From Eucommia ulmoides (Eukaryota; Streptophyta; Magnoliopsida; Garryales; Eucommiaceae), in contig CM028340.1 in NCBI GenBank assembly GCA_016647705.1, positions 15,267,001-15,331,000 of the forward strand: a stretch of DNA of 64,000 bases, in the 5' to 3' direction. The position numbers and the translations under genes were made by a program. How positions within the stretch are numbered: position 1 is the first letter of the stretch; every line of letters begins with the position of its first letter. This document shows positions 1-12,638 of the stretch, piece after piece. A model generated the notes under the pieces. That model saw only the letters and a list, made by a program, of their open reading frames with translations, was not told the origin of the DNA and did no database searches.

Positions 1-935
1 GACACACATACAGTAGCACACACAAAGCACATGGCCGGACGATGAACAATCGAAACCCACACACTCACTGAACGACGGCGATGAACGGCGACGCCACACA
101 CCCCCACTCAGTCGCCGGACCAACCAAAACACACACACTCCTCAGAGCATCACCAAACGGACAACCACATACCACTGGCGACGACCACCCACTCGATCGA
201 AACCCAATCTCTCTCTCTCTCTCTTCTGAAACTTGACGACGGCACACGCACCCCCGACAAACACACCCTTGCAGCAAAACACACCCTCAACGACAACGCC
301 GATCGCTTCTACTTTTGTTTTGTTTCCGACCGAAACCACCTACGCTCACCGACCGAACTTGTTTCTCTTTCTCTACCAACTCCGGCGACTCACCTAGACC
401 GGAACGAAACACACCCATACTCGTTGGATCAAATGAAGGGACACACACACACCCAGAATACACAAATCCACATCCACTGTTGACGATCACACTCCACCGG
501 TCGACGAACACCCCACTGTCGTTCCTCTCTCTCTTCTCTGTTTTTTCTTTTCCTGTTTTCCTTCTTGTGGGTTCTAGAATGTGTATGCGTTTGTGAATGG
601 ATTAAGTGGTTTGAATTTGATCCTCCTATTGCCACGTTGATCCGAGCTTCTCTCTTTGTTTTCCTCTGTTTTCATTTGATCCCCTAACAGTGTATGGATA
701 TATATATATATATATAAATATATATTAATTTTCTTTTCCCAAATTACATTATCCTCCCCTAAATTTCTTTAAGTTGTCATTTAAATCCCATATTTTAAAA
801 TGAATATTTCTAAAATTGCTAATTGACCCCTGAACTTTTAATTTAAATATTAAATGACACATTCCACCTCGTTATTTTTCTCAATGCTCTAAAATGCAAT
901 TAAAATTATACACGTTCTAAAATTAGGGTCTTACA
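1..935 (-). mobile_element. Possible Gypsy (chromovirus-type) LTR, cut by window edge
   Basis: Read on the minus strand, the block begins at 935 with TGTAAGACCCTAATTTTAG, a start typical of Ty3/Gypsy chromovirus LTRs. The sequence then runs from AT-rich to a CA/CG-rich stretch with a CT/GA run near 210-225, as in many LTR leader regions. The other end lies outside the window, so no target duplication or internal region can be checked. Open frames of 60-90 codons on both strands here are low-complexity and overlapping. The call rests on the terminal motif only. Confidence 0.3.
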
Positions 936-2150
936 AGTACTCCATGATGGCGTATGCTAAATGGAGAAGTTTAGCCAGTTGTCTCATAAAAGCATTGTTG
1001 AAATCATCTATATGTCTGTTTTTTGTTTGTTCATTGCAATTGTCAAATTTGCAATGATTTTGTAATATGTCACAATATTTTGGGTTGTTCCATTTTCTTT
1101 CTTTCAATTTTTTTTTTTCTTGCATTTGATCTAATTGTCGATAAATATTGCCAAGTGCAATATTTTAAGTTGACGACGAATCTGTCTGAGTGTTGCATTA
1201 TGTCCAGTTGATCCCTAGATAAAAAGTTTGTGTCTGCTTGAATTTGCTTTTGACTAATAAGATGGCTTATGTAATCTACTATAATTTTTTCGATAGTAGA
1301 TTCGAAATCGGAATCTTCTTCCAAGATTGGCTGTTTTTGTTTTCTAACATCTTCTTGGGGTTCTATTACAGTTCTTTCAACCTCGGTTTCATCACCACTT
1401 TCAAGTTTTGAAGATATTCCATGTTGTATCTCATTTATGCTTTTCTCAATGTCATTTTCGTTTATCTAATTATATTTCCAAAGATAGGTTAGTCCATATT
1501 TGTGACAGAGGTTTTGTAAACGGATAACAAGTGTTTACAATGAATTTCATTAAAACATTACCTGATTTTTCATTAGGTCTCTAATTAAAGTTGATCCTAT
1601 AAAAGATGCATATGATAACAAGCACCATCGTCTCATCCTTGGAATAACAAGCTCTTTTCCTCCAATTGGACATATCAATCTAGTACGTTTGCAATAACCA
1701 ATACTTGTACAATAGAGAAAAACATAACGCGTTAGTTTGATGTTAGTTATATAACAAAAATTTAACCATGTTAGTGCATTGTGAACATTCACATTGATCA
1801 TAAAAAACGTTGTGAACATTTACATTCAAAATAACACATTTTGTGAATATTTACATTTTTACCTAATAGGGGATGATCATGTATTAAAGCTGCTTGAGTA
1901 ATGTGATTGGTTTGTGGAACGGTAGTAAGTTTATAGATTGATCTTTTAAATCCAACTAGGGTAGTAATTAATTTTATGATGGTCTTTCATGGGCTTTCAT
2001 GCTCTTCCTCATTTTTCTTTTTATTGTATTGATCCCTTTTCAGATATCCCTTTCTTCCTTCCAAATGTATTCTCTTCTTTCTATTATTTTTATTACATTT
2101 AAAATTTTGAGTAGATAAAGAAGAGGCCCAAAGATGATAGAAAAATCAAG
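936..2150. other. Unrecognised AT-rich stretch with short minus-strand frames
   Basis: Minus-strand open frames lie at 1070-1324 (84 codons, lysine-rich end) and 1550-1819 (89 codons, with an arginine/cysteine patch). Neither resembles a family I know, and the composition does not separate them from the flanks. They could be relics of a transposon gene or chance frames. The motif GTGAACATTTACATT and variants recur near 1780-1850 and resemble the stretch near 25030-25210. Confidence 0.25.
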
Positions 2151-3440
2151 GAGCCCAATTTGGAGCATGAAGCGATGGAGGCCAATAAAGATAGAGATTT
2201 TTTAAAAGCGCCGGTTTTCTCAGGAAATAAATTAAACCAATTTTTTAGAAAAAAAGGTCCCCAACTAGAATTAGATTTAAATGGTATGCTAGGTTGTCAG
2301 AATTTTAGGAAAAACAATTAAAAATGGCTTAAGTTAAGTTTTGACTCCAAAAAATATGTGCTTACCAAAGATTCATTTTAAAAGGGTTTACGGTTTAGTT
2401 ACCCTCGGGGAAAGTATTAGGCACCTCAAGACATTCGTCCAAACAGGTTACCTTATTCAATTAAGTCCAAGTAAAATTTAATCCCGAATGCTTTATTTGA
2501 TTTTGAAATATTTTCCCGGAAAAATCTTTTAAGTGTTTTTGAAATAAAATGGGGCAAGTTTTTTTATAGAGTTTTTTAGAAATGCCCCCCTCCCCCCGGT
2601 ACAATTTTTTGTCAAATATGGATAACTTAATGAAAATGACCTCCTCCCCGGGGTTATTTTAACAAATTTTAGTTAAAGTTATTTTGGAAAGCTAAAAACA
2701 TTTTTGATAAAATGGTAAAAGCAAAAATGCTTGATGAAAAGAACATTTGTTTTAAAGATCCTTATTATAAGAACATCATTTCTGTTTTGAAAGAAAATGA
2801 TGAGTTTGTAAGGAAAATAAAGAAAACGTTGTTCATAAAATCCTTGAAATCAACCTCAAAATATTTTATCAAACACAAAACATTCTTATAAAACCATTTT
2901 GATGAAAAACTTATTTTTTTAAACCTAGAGAGAAATTTGTAAAAAAAAAAATGAATTTTTTGGGATCTTTTCAGAGAATAAATCTTTTGAAAAAAGAAAA
3001 AAAAAAGATTTTTTTTTTTTACGGAATACAAGTTTTGTTTCCCAATTTAACCTTATCTAAAAACCATCTTGAGAAAGAGTCTCCCTTGACTCGCCATTTA
3101 AAGTTTCATGCAAATTTAAAAATTTAAAAATGATGGTATGGAAATTTAAAAATGATGGTATGGAAATTTAAAAATGATGGTATGGAAATTTAACTGTATT
3201 TTTTTTTTGGATAAAACAGTAAATAAATTGCAGTAAATATAAAGCACGAAAATGCACATAACCGAAAAAGTAAATTGCAAAAAAGTAGAGTGCAAGAATT
3301 TAAATCATGAAAAGGCGCAGAACAAAAAAATAAATTGTAGAAAAGTAAAGTGCAGAAATTTAAAGCGTGGAAAGGCTCAAGTTTTATCTTATTTTCGATC
3401 TGATATTTTCAAGGGGCTTTAAAAAAAAAGTATGTTTTGA
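2151..3440 (+). repeat. Gypsy Tat/Ogre-like leader or LTR remnant
   Basis: The block GGGGAAAGTATTAGGCACCT at about 2407-2426 resembles a phrase I associate with LTR/leader regions of plant Tat/Ogre elements. Around 3045-3110 it matches 60530-60600 in the same orientation (shared CATTTAAAGTTTC and flanking words), so the two regions are copies of one family. No coding domain is visible. From 3441 to 3784 I see only low-complexity DNA, including an ATTT run near 3520-3548. Confidence 0.35.
3112..3194. repeat. 22-bp tandem repeat, about 3.5 copies
   Basis: The unit TGATGGTATGGAAATTTAAA plus two A starts at 3131, 3153 and 3175, preceded by a partial copy. The copies are almost identical, so the array is recent. 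It lies inside the retroelement-leader-like block. Confidence 0.85.
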
Positions 3441-3793
3441 GAAGAAGTTAAGAGGGCTTATCTTAGCTGGGGTAGAAGCCTCTTCCTTCCTTCGTTGTTC
3501 TTCCTTCTCTTCTTTTCCTTCCTAATTTATTTATTTATTTATTTATTTTCTCTCTTATGGGTTGGTTTCTTGTGGGATAAGGTAAGGGATGATCAAGATG
3601 TTGCTTTTCTGTGGAAATCTTAGAGAGAGAGTGGCTACTGGACAGTATTTAGCTACCCTCCTATTTCTAATTTCATATTTTAGGCCCCTTATTTCGTGTA
3701 TTCATTGTTTGACTTTTAAAATCCATCCTATTAAGTCCTATTAAGTCTTACCATTAATGGAAATGACTAGGTGGAACTTCCAAGTGAATATTG

Positions 3794-5178
3794 GAGTTCT
3801 TAACATAAAAAATACATTTTTAAAACTTAATTTCTGAAAAACGTGGTAGTTGAATCTTATTTACGGAGATGGGGTAAAATGAAGAATGGAAATGCGTTTT
3901 TAAAAAAAAAAAAAAAAAAAAATGAAAAACGCATTTAGAAAATGCGTTTCTCAAAGAAAAACCAAGAAAAAAAAACGCATTTTAAAAATGCGTTTCTAAA
4001 AAAAAATAAAAATAAAAAATAAATAAATAAATAAAACCTCAAACAGGGTTTACCCCCCCAAAAAAAAAAGTTTCAGCCAGATAAAATTTTAAAGCTTTCG
4101 GCAACTTTGAGTTGATTAACGGTGATATATCGATATTTTAAATAAATCTAATTTTTTTGTGCATAAATTACGTTCAAAACACTCCATAATACTTTTTACA
4201 ACATTAAAATGGGACAAGTGGATGAATTTTAAAAAATCACCAAAGTTGACCAGATGAGCTGATTCGATAACGGCGGAATGTTTTTGGATAATTTGGACTT
4301 AACAAAAGACTGCACGTCCTTAACAGAAATGAATCAAATTTTTTGTAGATAAACTATATTCATAACACTACATAACTAATGAATAATTTTTAAATAATAG
4401 TCAAAGTTGGTCCGATCATTTAAAATAATTTTTAAAAATAATCGGACCAATTTTGACGATTATTTAAAAATTATTCACTTGTTCGTTTTTAGTGTTTTAA
4501 GTTTTGTTATGTAGTGTTAAACATAGTTTATTTACAAAAACTTTGGTTCATTTCTGTTACGGACATGCAGTATTTTGTTAATTCCAAATTGTCCAAAAAA
4601 ATTTCGTTGTTATCGAATCAGCTCATCTGGTCAACTTTGGCGATTTTTTAAAATTTATTCACTTGTCCGTTTTTAGTGTTGTAAAAAGTATTATGCAGTG
4701 TTTCGACGTAATTTATGCACACACAAAAAAAAGATTTATTTCAAATATCAATAGACCACCGTTAATCAACTCAAAGTTGCCGAAAACTTTAAAATTTTAT
4801 CGGACCAAAACTTTTTACTTTTTTTTTTGGGGGTAAACCCTGTTTGCGGGTTTTTTTTTCGAGAAACGCATTTTTAAAATGCGTTTCATTTTTTTATTTT
4901 TTGGGTAAACCATGTTTGTGTTTCTTTTTTTGTTTTGAGAAACGCATATTTAAAATGCATTTCTTCTTCTTTTCTTTTTTTTTTGGTTTTTCTTTGAGAA
5001 ACGCATTTTCTAAATGCGTTTTTCATTTTATTTTATTTTTTAAAAACGCATTTTGGAAATGTGTTTTTTTAAAAACGCATTTCTATTCTGCTTTTTATCC
5101 TATCTCCGTAAATAAGATTCAACCACCATGTTTTCAGAAATTAAGTTTTAAAAATGTATTTTTTTATGTTAAGAACTC
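3794..5178. mobile_element. Foldback (Mutator-like) element, 1385 bp
   Basis: Almost the whole element is one inverted repeat. It begins GAGTTCTTAACATAAAAAA and ends with the reverse complement, and the arms meet near 4425 at the palindrome around GGTCCGAT/ATCGGACC. A perfect 9-bp direct repeat TGAATATTG flanks it (3785-3793 and 5179-5187), the duplication size of Mutator-like elements, whose foldback forms have very long terminal inverted repeats. The arms pair at roughly 85% by eye. Each arm carries several smaller palindromes of the form AACGCATTT/AAATGCGTT, so a transcript would fold heavily. It has no transposase; the 114-codon frame at 4844-5188 is an artefact of the T-rich arm. Confidence 0.88.
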
Positions 5179-5187
5179 TGAATATTG

Positions 5188-5785
5188 ACACTTCATTGAG
5201 TAATTCAAGGCTTCGGTGTATTACTAAAAGGTGTACCTAAAGCAATTTGGGTGTTATGGACACCCTTTATTAATAATAATGTAATTTTTGGATTTGTAAG
5301 AAATTAATTTAAACAAATAAAATTAAAATACGCAAAATATTATTGGGATGTTCAATGTTGAAAAATGAAATAAATTTTACCGCCAATTTGATGAAATCGG
5401 CAAAAAACACAATTTTTAGGGTCAAAACAAAAATATCTGTAAAATATAAATACACAATTACTTGAAATTGATGGTTAGAAACAGAAATTAACCACATTAA
5501 AGTGATATTCCTTTGAAAATCATTTTAAAATTAATTAATTTTCCACAACAAATAAATTTTAATAATTTTAATTTTGACCCTGAAACTTTTATAATTTAAC
5601 TAAACCAAATGGATTTTTTATTTTTTGGTTTTTTTGAATTTAAAATATCATGAAGAATTTTAAAAATGAAATATAAAGTTGAAATTAGTCCCTATAAGCA
5701 TTGACTTAAAGTTCCTTGAAATTTTATTTTAGAACCAAATTTTTTTATAATGCAAAATCAGGTAGGTCAAAATGTGATGTCTACA
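5188..5785 (-). repeat. Probable LTR fragment ending in TGTAGACA motif
   Basis: Read on the minus strand, the block starts at 5785 with TGTAGACATCACATTTTG, which nearly matches two + strand sites at 6279 and 7332. This is the kind of start seen in Gypsy Tat/Ogre-type LTRs. The rest is AT-rich without domains, and the foldback element abuts its far side. No partner LTR or target duplication was found. Confidence 0.35.
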
Positions 5786-6278
5786 GTGGCTCAAACTGAA
5801 TCGACCTGCAAGTCCATGATTATCCAAGGCCATTTTTATGCATGTATGTTGAAACGTATTTTATACTACTTGGACCAATTAGCATGCATATATAGGGCAT
5901 TTAATTAATTTATTTATTTATTTATTTTATTTATGTATATGAGATGCATGTGAGACAAAATAAATTATTAAAATATGTGATCTAATTAAATATTTCTCAA
6001 AGAAAATATTAAGTTGTAAGCAGAAACATATTTGATAAATGTCTTTGTTCCACAATGAGGACTTCATTAAGGGTTTCATAAGCATAAAGTCGGGACTTAC
6101 CAACTAGAAGGTGCCTTGTCTTGAAAATCAAACTCATAGTGAGCTTATATTTATTTATAATATGGAAGGAGTAGATTATTGTGTTCCCTTAGTTGTCCGT
6201 GCAGTGTCCACATTAGTACTATTTTGCACCAAGCCGAGTGCATGTTACGTAACTAGAGATATATATTCTTAGCCGAAT

Positions 6279-7340
6279 GTAGACACCGCATTTTGTCTCG
6301 TCCAATCAATGTTGAATAAAAAATATAAGTTAAGATAATCTTTAAAATTAGGTTTAAAGAGAATGAATTTATACTTTGGATCACACTAGATAATACATAA
6401 AAACCATAAAAAGAAAGAAAACATAAAAACTGTTGAATGTGACTAAATTCTGTAAAGTAAAAGTTTTGGGTCAATCTCGAAATTCCTAAAATTAAATGGT
6501 TAGTTGTTTCCTTGCCATTTGATGAGAATCTTCAACTGTTTATGTCTTGCCTAGAAAGGGGCATTCAGTGAACTACGCTAAACTTGATCATTGGCGTAAT
6601 GCCAAGGTACGTATGTAACCTGTAAAAGTTCAATCATATAAGAGTTAGCCCCGACTGTAGGCTGGGGCATATTTTATATCGTTCATCTCTCATTCTTGCC
6701 TAGCCACAAACTGAAGCATATTTTATACCACTGGACTTTCTTTTGTTCCCCTAGCCAAGAAGACTGGGGCATGAGTGTTATTTTTTATTACTCTAAACGA
6801 TCCTTTAAATGACTACCTGTATGTCATGAATATCGTCATGAGTAATTTTCTATCACTCTAAACGATCTTCTAAATTGACAAGTGTCCAGCATTAGTATCG
6901 TCATAAATCATTTTTCATTACTCTAAATGGTCATCTAAACAGACACTTGTTCGTCAAGAGTATCGTCATGAGTCATTTTTTATTTCCCTAAACGATTCTC
7001 TAAATGAACATATGTTTATCAAGAGTATCGTCATGAGTCGCTTTCTATCACTTTAAACGATCTTTTGAACGGACATGTACTCGTTAAGAGTATTTTTGAT
7101 TACTCTAAATGATCCTTTAAACGGATACTTGTTCATCATGAGTATAGTCATGAGTTTTTTTTTTTCTTTCTAAATGATCCTCTAAACGGGCAATTTGTTC
7201 GTCATGAGTTTATCGTGAGTTTTTTTTTTTTTTTTAAATACTTTCAAATTTCCCGAAAATAGAACGATCAAAATGATGTGATCTTCTGTCTTTGTTAAGT
7301 AAGTGAAACTCACATGACGAAGAGAGACAGTTGTAGACAC
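6279..7340 (+). repeat. LTR-like block between two TGTAGACAC motifs
   Basis: TGTAGACACCGCATTTTG at 6279 and TGTAGACACGACATTTTG at 7332 are direct repeats about 1050 bp apart and resemble one LTR start. Between them lie GGCTGGGGCATATTTTATA-type words and the 68-bp minisatellite. The simplest reading is two nested or tandem LTR starts of one Gypsy family, the first element cut short. From 5786 to 6278 and from 7341 to 7614 I see only AT- or purine-rich DNA with a GA run near 7493-7520. Confidence 0.35.
6770..7225. repeat. Minisatellite, about 68-bp unit, about 7 copies
   Basis: The unit contains ATTACTCTAAACGATCCT, then TAAA(C/T)GGACA, then TTGTTCGTCA and GAGTATCGTCATGAGT. It repeats from about 6770 to 7225 with 70-90% similarity between copies. 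Late copies carry T-run expansions. Arrays like this commonly lie in untranslated parts of Tat-lineage Gypsy elements, which fits the flanking TGTAGACAC motifs. Confidence 0.8.
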
Positions 7341-7622
7341 GACATTTTGACATTCTCCGCAAAATAATAATAATTTATTTTAATTTAGTTTTAGGAAATA
7401 TAAAAAACAGAAAATAATATAAAAGAAAAAAGAAAAGAAGGAAAAAAAAAAAAAGAGAGAAAAAAAAATATATAAAAAGAATGAAAGAATTTCGAGAGAG
7501 ATCGAGAGAGAGAGAGAGGAGAAAATGAGGACAAGGAAAATAGAAACAAAAAGGTTGTCGCATATCTATGCTGTGAAGGTTTGGGTTTGAACACAAGACC
7601 TAATTAAAGATAATATTGCAGC

Positions 7623-9181
7623 TAGGGATGGTCATGGGTTTGGAGGCCCGTTAAGCCCGCCCAGCCCGGCCCGAATTTTTTAGGGCTTGGGCCTAAACTT
7701 TGAGCCCATGGGTAGGGCTTGGGCTGCAATGTTTAGGCCCGAGTAAAATTAGGGCCAGGCTTGGGCATGACCTATATTTTTTAGGCCCGGCCTGGCCCGG
7801 CCCGAGTATTAATTAAATATAGATACACACACACACACACACATTACTCAACCCTCAACCCTAATTCATTGTGACATCCGCCGCTCCCTCCCTCTCTCCT
7901 TCCCGTTTTATCCGCCACTTCAGCCTGCTGCCTCCCTCTGTCTATCTTTCGTCGCCGCTGCCGTCCATGACGTTCGGTCGCCGTGGATAGCTTCTATTCG
8001 CCGTCAATCGCTTTATCGAGTTGTCGTTGATTGTCGATTTCGAGTCTCGCCTTGTCGATCGCCGTCGCGATGGATTTCAGGTATAATGAGAATACTACTG
8101 CTCGGATCAATAGATCCAAACACAAATATTTTAGATCCTTGCTCTGATCTATAGATCGAAGCTTCAGATCTATAGATCCAACGCTTCGATCCATTTTTTC
8201 TCTATATTTTAACAAAGAAAAACAAGTTCAACAAGCCCTGCGAGGTATATTTGTCGCAAAACAAAAAACTGAGAACGATATTATCGAAGACAAAACCTAA
8301 AGCATCGAGTCTCTCTCTCTATGTATTTGTACATAGAATTAACCTCTGTTGGTGGTGCAAAGAGGCTGTGAGGATCTTCATTTGAGGCAAAATGAATAGG
8401 AAATTGAGAGATATTAACCGTATCTTGGCGGGGGGGCTGCACGTCATGTTGCAGCCATGGTGGCATCCCTCTCTTTTCCAGTTCAAAAATACAGATCTGA
8501 GCCCACTCTCTATATCTATATAACATTGGATGAGAGACATTTTTACGGGATAATTCCCGTTTACCACTTTGTTCTTGTTTCATTTTTGTACCCTTTAAAG
8601 GACTGAAGTGGGATAATCTTCAGTTCAGGGTGTGATCTGATGTGTAAATTAATTTCCTTTTATCTCCTTGTATTTTGAACTTGGTTCATGTTGTACCCTC
8701 TACTTTAAAGATTATTTGCTAATTGATGCAAAAATGAGAGGTGTACATATTAAGATGCTGTTTGGTTAGTGTTTCTGCTTCCATATTTATGTTTTTGTTC
8801 TGTTCTGTTTACTGCTGCTGTAGATCAAATGATTATATCAAAATGGGAGTATAAGTTGTTTTGCTTGTTTAGTGTTTTATTTGGTTTGAATGTGAATGTG
8901 AATGGTTTTTTTTTTTTTTTGTTAGGATTTTTTTTGGTAGAAATGAATGGGCTGATGATTATGTTTTGTTTTTTAATTTTTAAATAAAAAAAATAATTGA
9001 TAGGGCCGGGCCGGCCCGAGGCTGTGTACTTGGGCTCTAACTATTTTGATAGGGTCGGGCTTGGGAATGAAAACGAGGCCCGATTTTAGGGCCGGGCCGG
9101 GCTAGGGCCTTGTATATTTTTGTAATAACCTAGCTAAAGCCCGGCCCGAACCCGGCCCAGCCCAGCCCATGACCAACCCTA
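7623..9181. mobile_element. Non-autonomous hAT-type DNA transposon, 1559 bp
   Basis: The ends are inverted repeats (TAGGGATGGTCATGGG at the left, the reverse complement of TAGGGTTGGTCATGGG at the right). A perfect 8-bp direct repeat ATTGCAGC flanks it (7615-7622 and 9182-9189). The 8-bp duplication and the TAGGG-TGG end fit the hAT superfamily. Both arms are packed with GGCCCGG/CCGGGCC words over about 180 bp, typical of hAT subterminal transposase-binding repeats. The centre has a CA run at 7825-7843, CT-rich 5'UTR-like DNA near 7875-7930, and a minus-strand open frame at 8281-8583 (100 codons) that I do not recognise. No transposase or BED/hATC domain is visible, so it would need transposase from elsewhere. 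A captured host fragment in the middle is possible. Confidence 0.87.
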
Positions 9182-9189
9182 ATTGCAGC

Positions 9190-11000
9190 TAACCACTATT
9201 GCACGGCCAACTTTTTTATCAGAAGAAGGAAATCAAAAAAAAAAAAAAAAAAGCGCAGAAATAAAGAAAATGCACGAAAAAAATATAAAAAAAAATAACA
9301 AAAAACAATTGACGGCTAGGTTGATTTTTTTTTTTTTTTTTGTGTGTGTGTTTTCACTTTCCATTTCACCAATAAATATAACCCTCTTCCTCCAAATTCA
9401 TTCACTTAAAAATTGAGAGAAACAATTCTTAGAAGAAATATTCTCATGGAAAGCCTTTCAAGAAGCTGTCTGCGAAAGAGAAAAAATCCGAGTATCGGAA
9501 TTTTTGGCTTACAAAAAGTATGTTTTTTTTTTTTTTTATTCTTTTTTCAACTTATTTCTTTTTCTAACAATTAAAATTCCTGCAAGTTTATTTCTTTTAA
9601 TTGTCTATTGACTCAATGATAATACCAAGATAAAGTTCTCCATTTCCAATTTGAACCTTTGAGCATTTAGACGATGACACCCATTTATTTTTCTGTATTT
9701 TATTTTATTCTTATCCTTGTTATTTAAAAACCCCACAAAATATGAATAGAAGTTAGTTGTCCGATGATCCAATGAAAACGCCTGAATGGGTTTTTCATGC
9801 TCAAACTTAATCTCCGAGCATTAAGTGAATGATATTTTCATTATTTATTTTTTGTATTTTCTTTATATTAATTTTATTTTTAACCTTGTTATCAAAAAAC
9901 CCTAAAAAATAAAAATATAAAATCCCAAAAAAAAAAAATCTTAGTTTGTGGGAATTAATCCCTATGAACCTTAGGATGGATCTAACGATTCAATAAATTG
10001 TAGAAGAGTTTTTCGTGAACTCGTTTCAATTCCCCAACTAGAGTGGAATTTAAAAAAACGGTTAGTTTATGAAAATCTCTTCTCTTGATAAACCATTTCT
10101 TGGGAGTCCGCTTAAGTTTTTGAAAAGATAAATTCCGACAAATTTGTTTCCGTGATCCTCCATCGATTTTCATTTCTATAGAATTTGAGAGAGTTTGAAA
10201 TCGGGATTTCTCTTTAAATTAATTGGGTAAATTTAAAATAGACATCATTTGTATCCTTCTCGTATATTTATTTCATGTATCATTTAAATGACATGTCTAT
10301 GACATTTTTTTTTATTTTTTTATTTTTATGTATTCCATTACATATAGTTTCTTTTAGCTTTTCGTAATGCATATTTATTGTTTTGTATCATTTAGATGAA
10401 ATGTTTAGGACACTTTCACACTTACACTTTTTTATATTTCATACATATAGGTTTTTTAAGAATTCACAAATCCATGTCACATCTTTTCATTTAGTCACGG
10501 CATGTACACATATTTACATTTTTTTATATATTATATAATTAAATCGTTATCATTCATAATCACATTAATTCACGTAATATTCCCTGATTAATTCCCTTAT
10601 CCATACCATTTCGAATTGACATGTTTAAATTAAAGGATAATTGGCCAATAGTTCTAAATAACATAACTAATTTTAAAGAAGTCTCTTTTAAGATATAAGT
10701 TTTGATTTTGTCCCTTAAGTTGAGTTTTGCTTGGGTTTTAGTCCCGCATGTGCAGGTATTGAAGGCTTTAACGGCTCAAGCGATCAAAATAAATACCTAA
10801 ATCACATCTCTTGAACTACCTTGCCTAGGATTTCGCTTCGAATTTTTCCCAATCAGGTTCTATAATTCCTTAAATTATGATGAACTTGGCTACTGGATAA
10901 TCGACGTCAAATCGATTGGATAACTAGTACATTGAGTCTACGTGCTCGTGCAAATTAGAATCCTCAATGACTTTTACCAAAACGAGATGTCAAGCACACA
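9190..11000. other. AT-rich non-coding stretch
   Basis: I see poly-T and poly-A runs (9238-9252, 9329-9341, 9524-9537) and two similar blocks near 10255-10310 and 10380-10440 sharing GTATCATTTA(A/G)ATGA. A phrase at about 10755-10800 (TATTGAAGGCTTTAACGG, CAAGCGATCAAA) resembles ends of Gypsy LTRs but lacks a partner. A minus-strand frame at 9982-10173 (63 codons) has no recognisable product. No gene can be supported. Confidence 0.4.
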
Positions 11001-12614
11001 GAACACACATGAATTGGCATTACCCGTGACCTCAAAAAATAACTAGGGGATAATATCATCATCGGGTAATAGCCCAAAAGAACAATAAAACTCAACACAC
11101 AAAAACAACAACTATAAACATAAACGCACTTATACTAATACTAAACAAACATGCATGAAATTAAACAACACAACATTTAACAACTAAACATGCATGAAAC
11201 TAAACAACAATTTAACTTAAACTAGACAACATTATAAACTATTTAACTTAACTACTTAACCAACAAAAAGTCATTAAACAATAAAAACATATAAAACATT
11301 AACATCCCCCTAAACTTAGACTGGTCAGTGTCCACAGTGACCCAACATTTGGCATATAGCATGGCGACGAAGGGGGTTTTAAACACATACCTAGGAGGCG
11401 AGACAATCTCGCTTCTGAGTATAGTCAACAGTGAGGGATTGATTTATTTGAAAACTTGGGTTGTCTCCCAAGAAGCGCTTGGTTTAATGTCCTCAGCTTG
11501 ACACTGAGAAGGGCTCGTCAAAGAGCGGCTTCCACCCATAGTATGTATTATATAATACAACATACTGGTCTTGATTCAGAATACCCTCAAGCTTGGCAAA
11601 ATGTAGCATTGTTCGGCACGTACTCTCAACTTGATTCTTCTTCGGATCATGTGCTTGGGAATCTTGAATGAACGGTACTAGAAGCAATGGAGAATAAGTG
11701 AGCCGCATCGGATCCTCATAGATGTGACCGTCTTGGATCGGGGGTGACATTAAAATTTAGATCTCAAATGGTGAAGAATCACAATTTTCAACATGTGATT
11801 CGTTATCATCAATCCACTCTTAGGTTTTTTCCTCATTTGAATCATTGTCATTGAACGCACGCAAGTTCCTCCCGCTTGCATTCGGTTCCTCCTGGTAGCT
11901 TTCACATATGGATGTGACTTGTGTGTCTCTCAGTGGCACCGCTTCTGACTTGGCCTCAATAAAGTAAATAAGCTGACCGATTTGCGTCTCAAGAGACTTT
12001 ACGATCACATCAATTTCAGTACAGGTCGTCTCAATATTATCAAGACGATCCTCATGCTCATTGAGATGGTAATTCGTTTTCCTCCATAAAGCTTGAGTTT
12101 CCCCCATAAATTCAGTAAACATCTATTCCAGGGTAGGGGAAGAGTCCACATGCTGGTCCGAGGTGTCAATTTATGACGCCAAAATATTGGAACAATTCCC
12201 CAAGCTTTGGTAGCTTGTTGAATAATTCCAACTCTGAAAATAAAACTCCGCCATATCTTCCAACAACTAATAGGCATCGTTTGCGGTTAGTTGGTCGAAT
12301 GAGGTGGTACTATTTTCTCCTTCCATCTAAGTTCTTATTGCGGCTTTTAACCGATCGAGGAAGTTCAGTAGTTGACACTCCCTTGGGAAACTATGATTGG
12401 AGAACCAAACGAGCAACTCCTTGTATCGTTCTTAAGCACAATAGAATGGCTTGGAATCCCATTGAGAAAATCGCAATAGCATTTGTTGATGAAACATCTT
12501 CAAGTACCTCGCAAGACAAACAAAACTAAAAACAAAAATAAAAAAAATAAAATAAATGTCTAAATTAAAATCAAGTTACCTTTTCACAATATCAACAACA
12601 ATCTAAAAAATCAA

Positions 12615-12632
12615 CCCCCGGCAATGGTGCTA
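12615..12632 (-). promoter_or_regulatory. Primer-binding-like site of Athila-like element
   Basis: On the minus strand TAGCACCATTGCCGGGGG resembles TGGCGCCGTTGCCGGGGA, the tRNA-Asp-complementary site of Athila-type elements, and lies just inside the LTR end. Confidence 0.6.
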
Positions 12633-12638
12633 AAAACT

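Noticed and set aside
315-596. 93-codon + strand frame near the left edge
   Set aside because: It overlaps minus-strand frames of similar size in CA/CT-rich low-complexity DNA that looks like LTR leader; no conserved motif.
4844-5188. 114-codon + strand frame
   Set aside because: It lies wholly in one arm of the foldback element and is Phe/Lys-rich because of T runs and AACGCATTT words.
12173-12529. 118-codon + strand frame
   Set aside because: It runs opposite to the Athila-like Gag region and has no recognisable domain; taken as a shadow.
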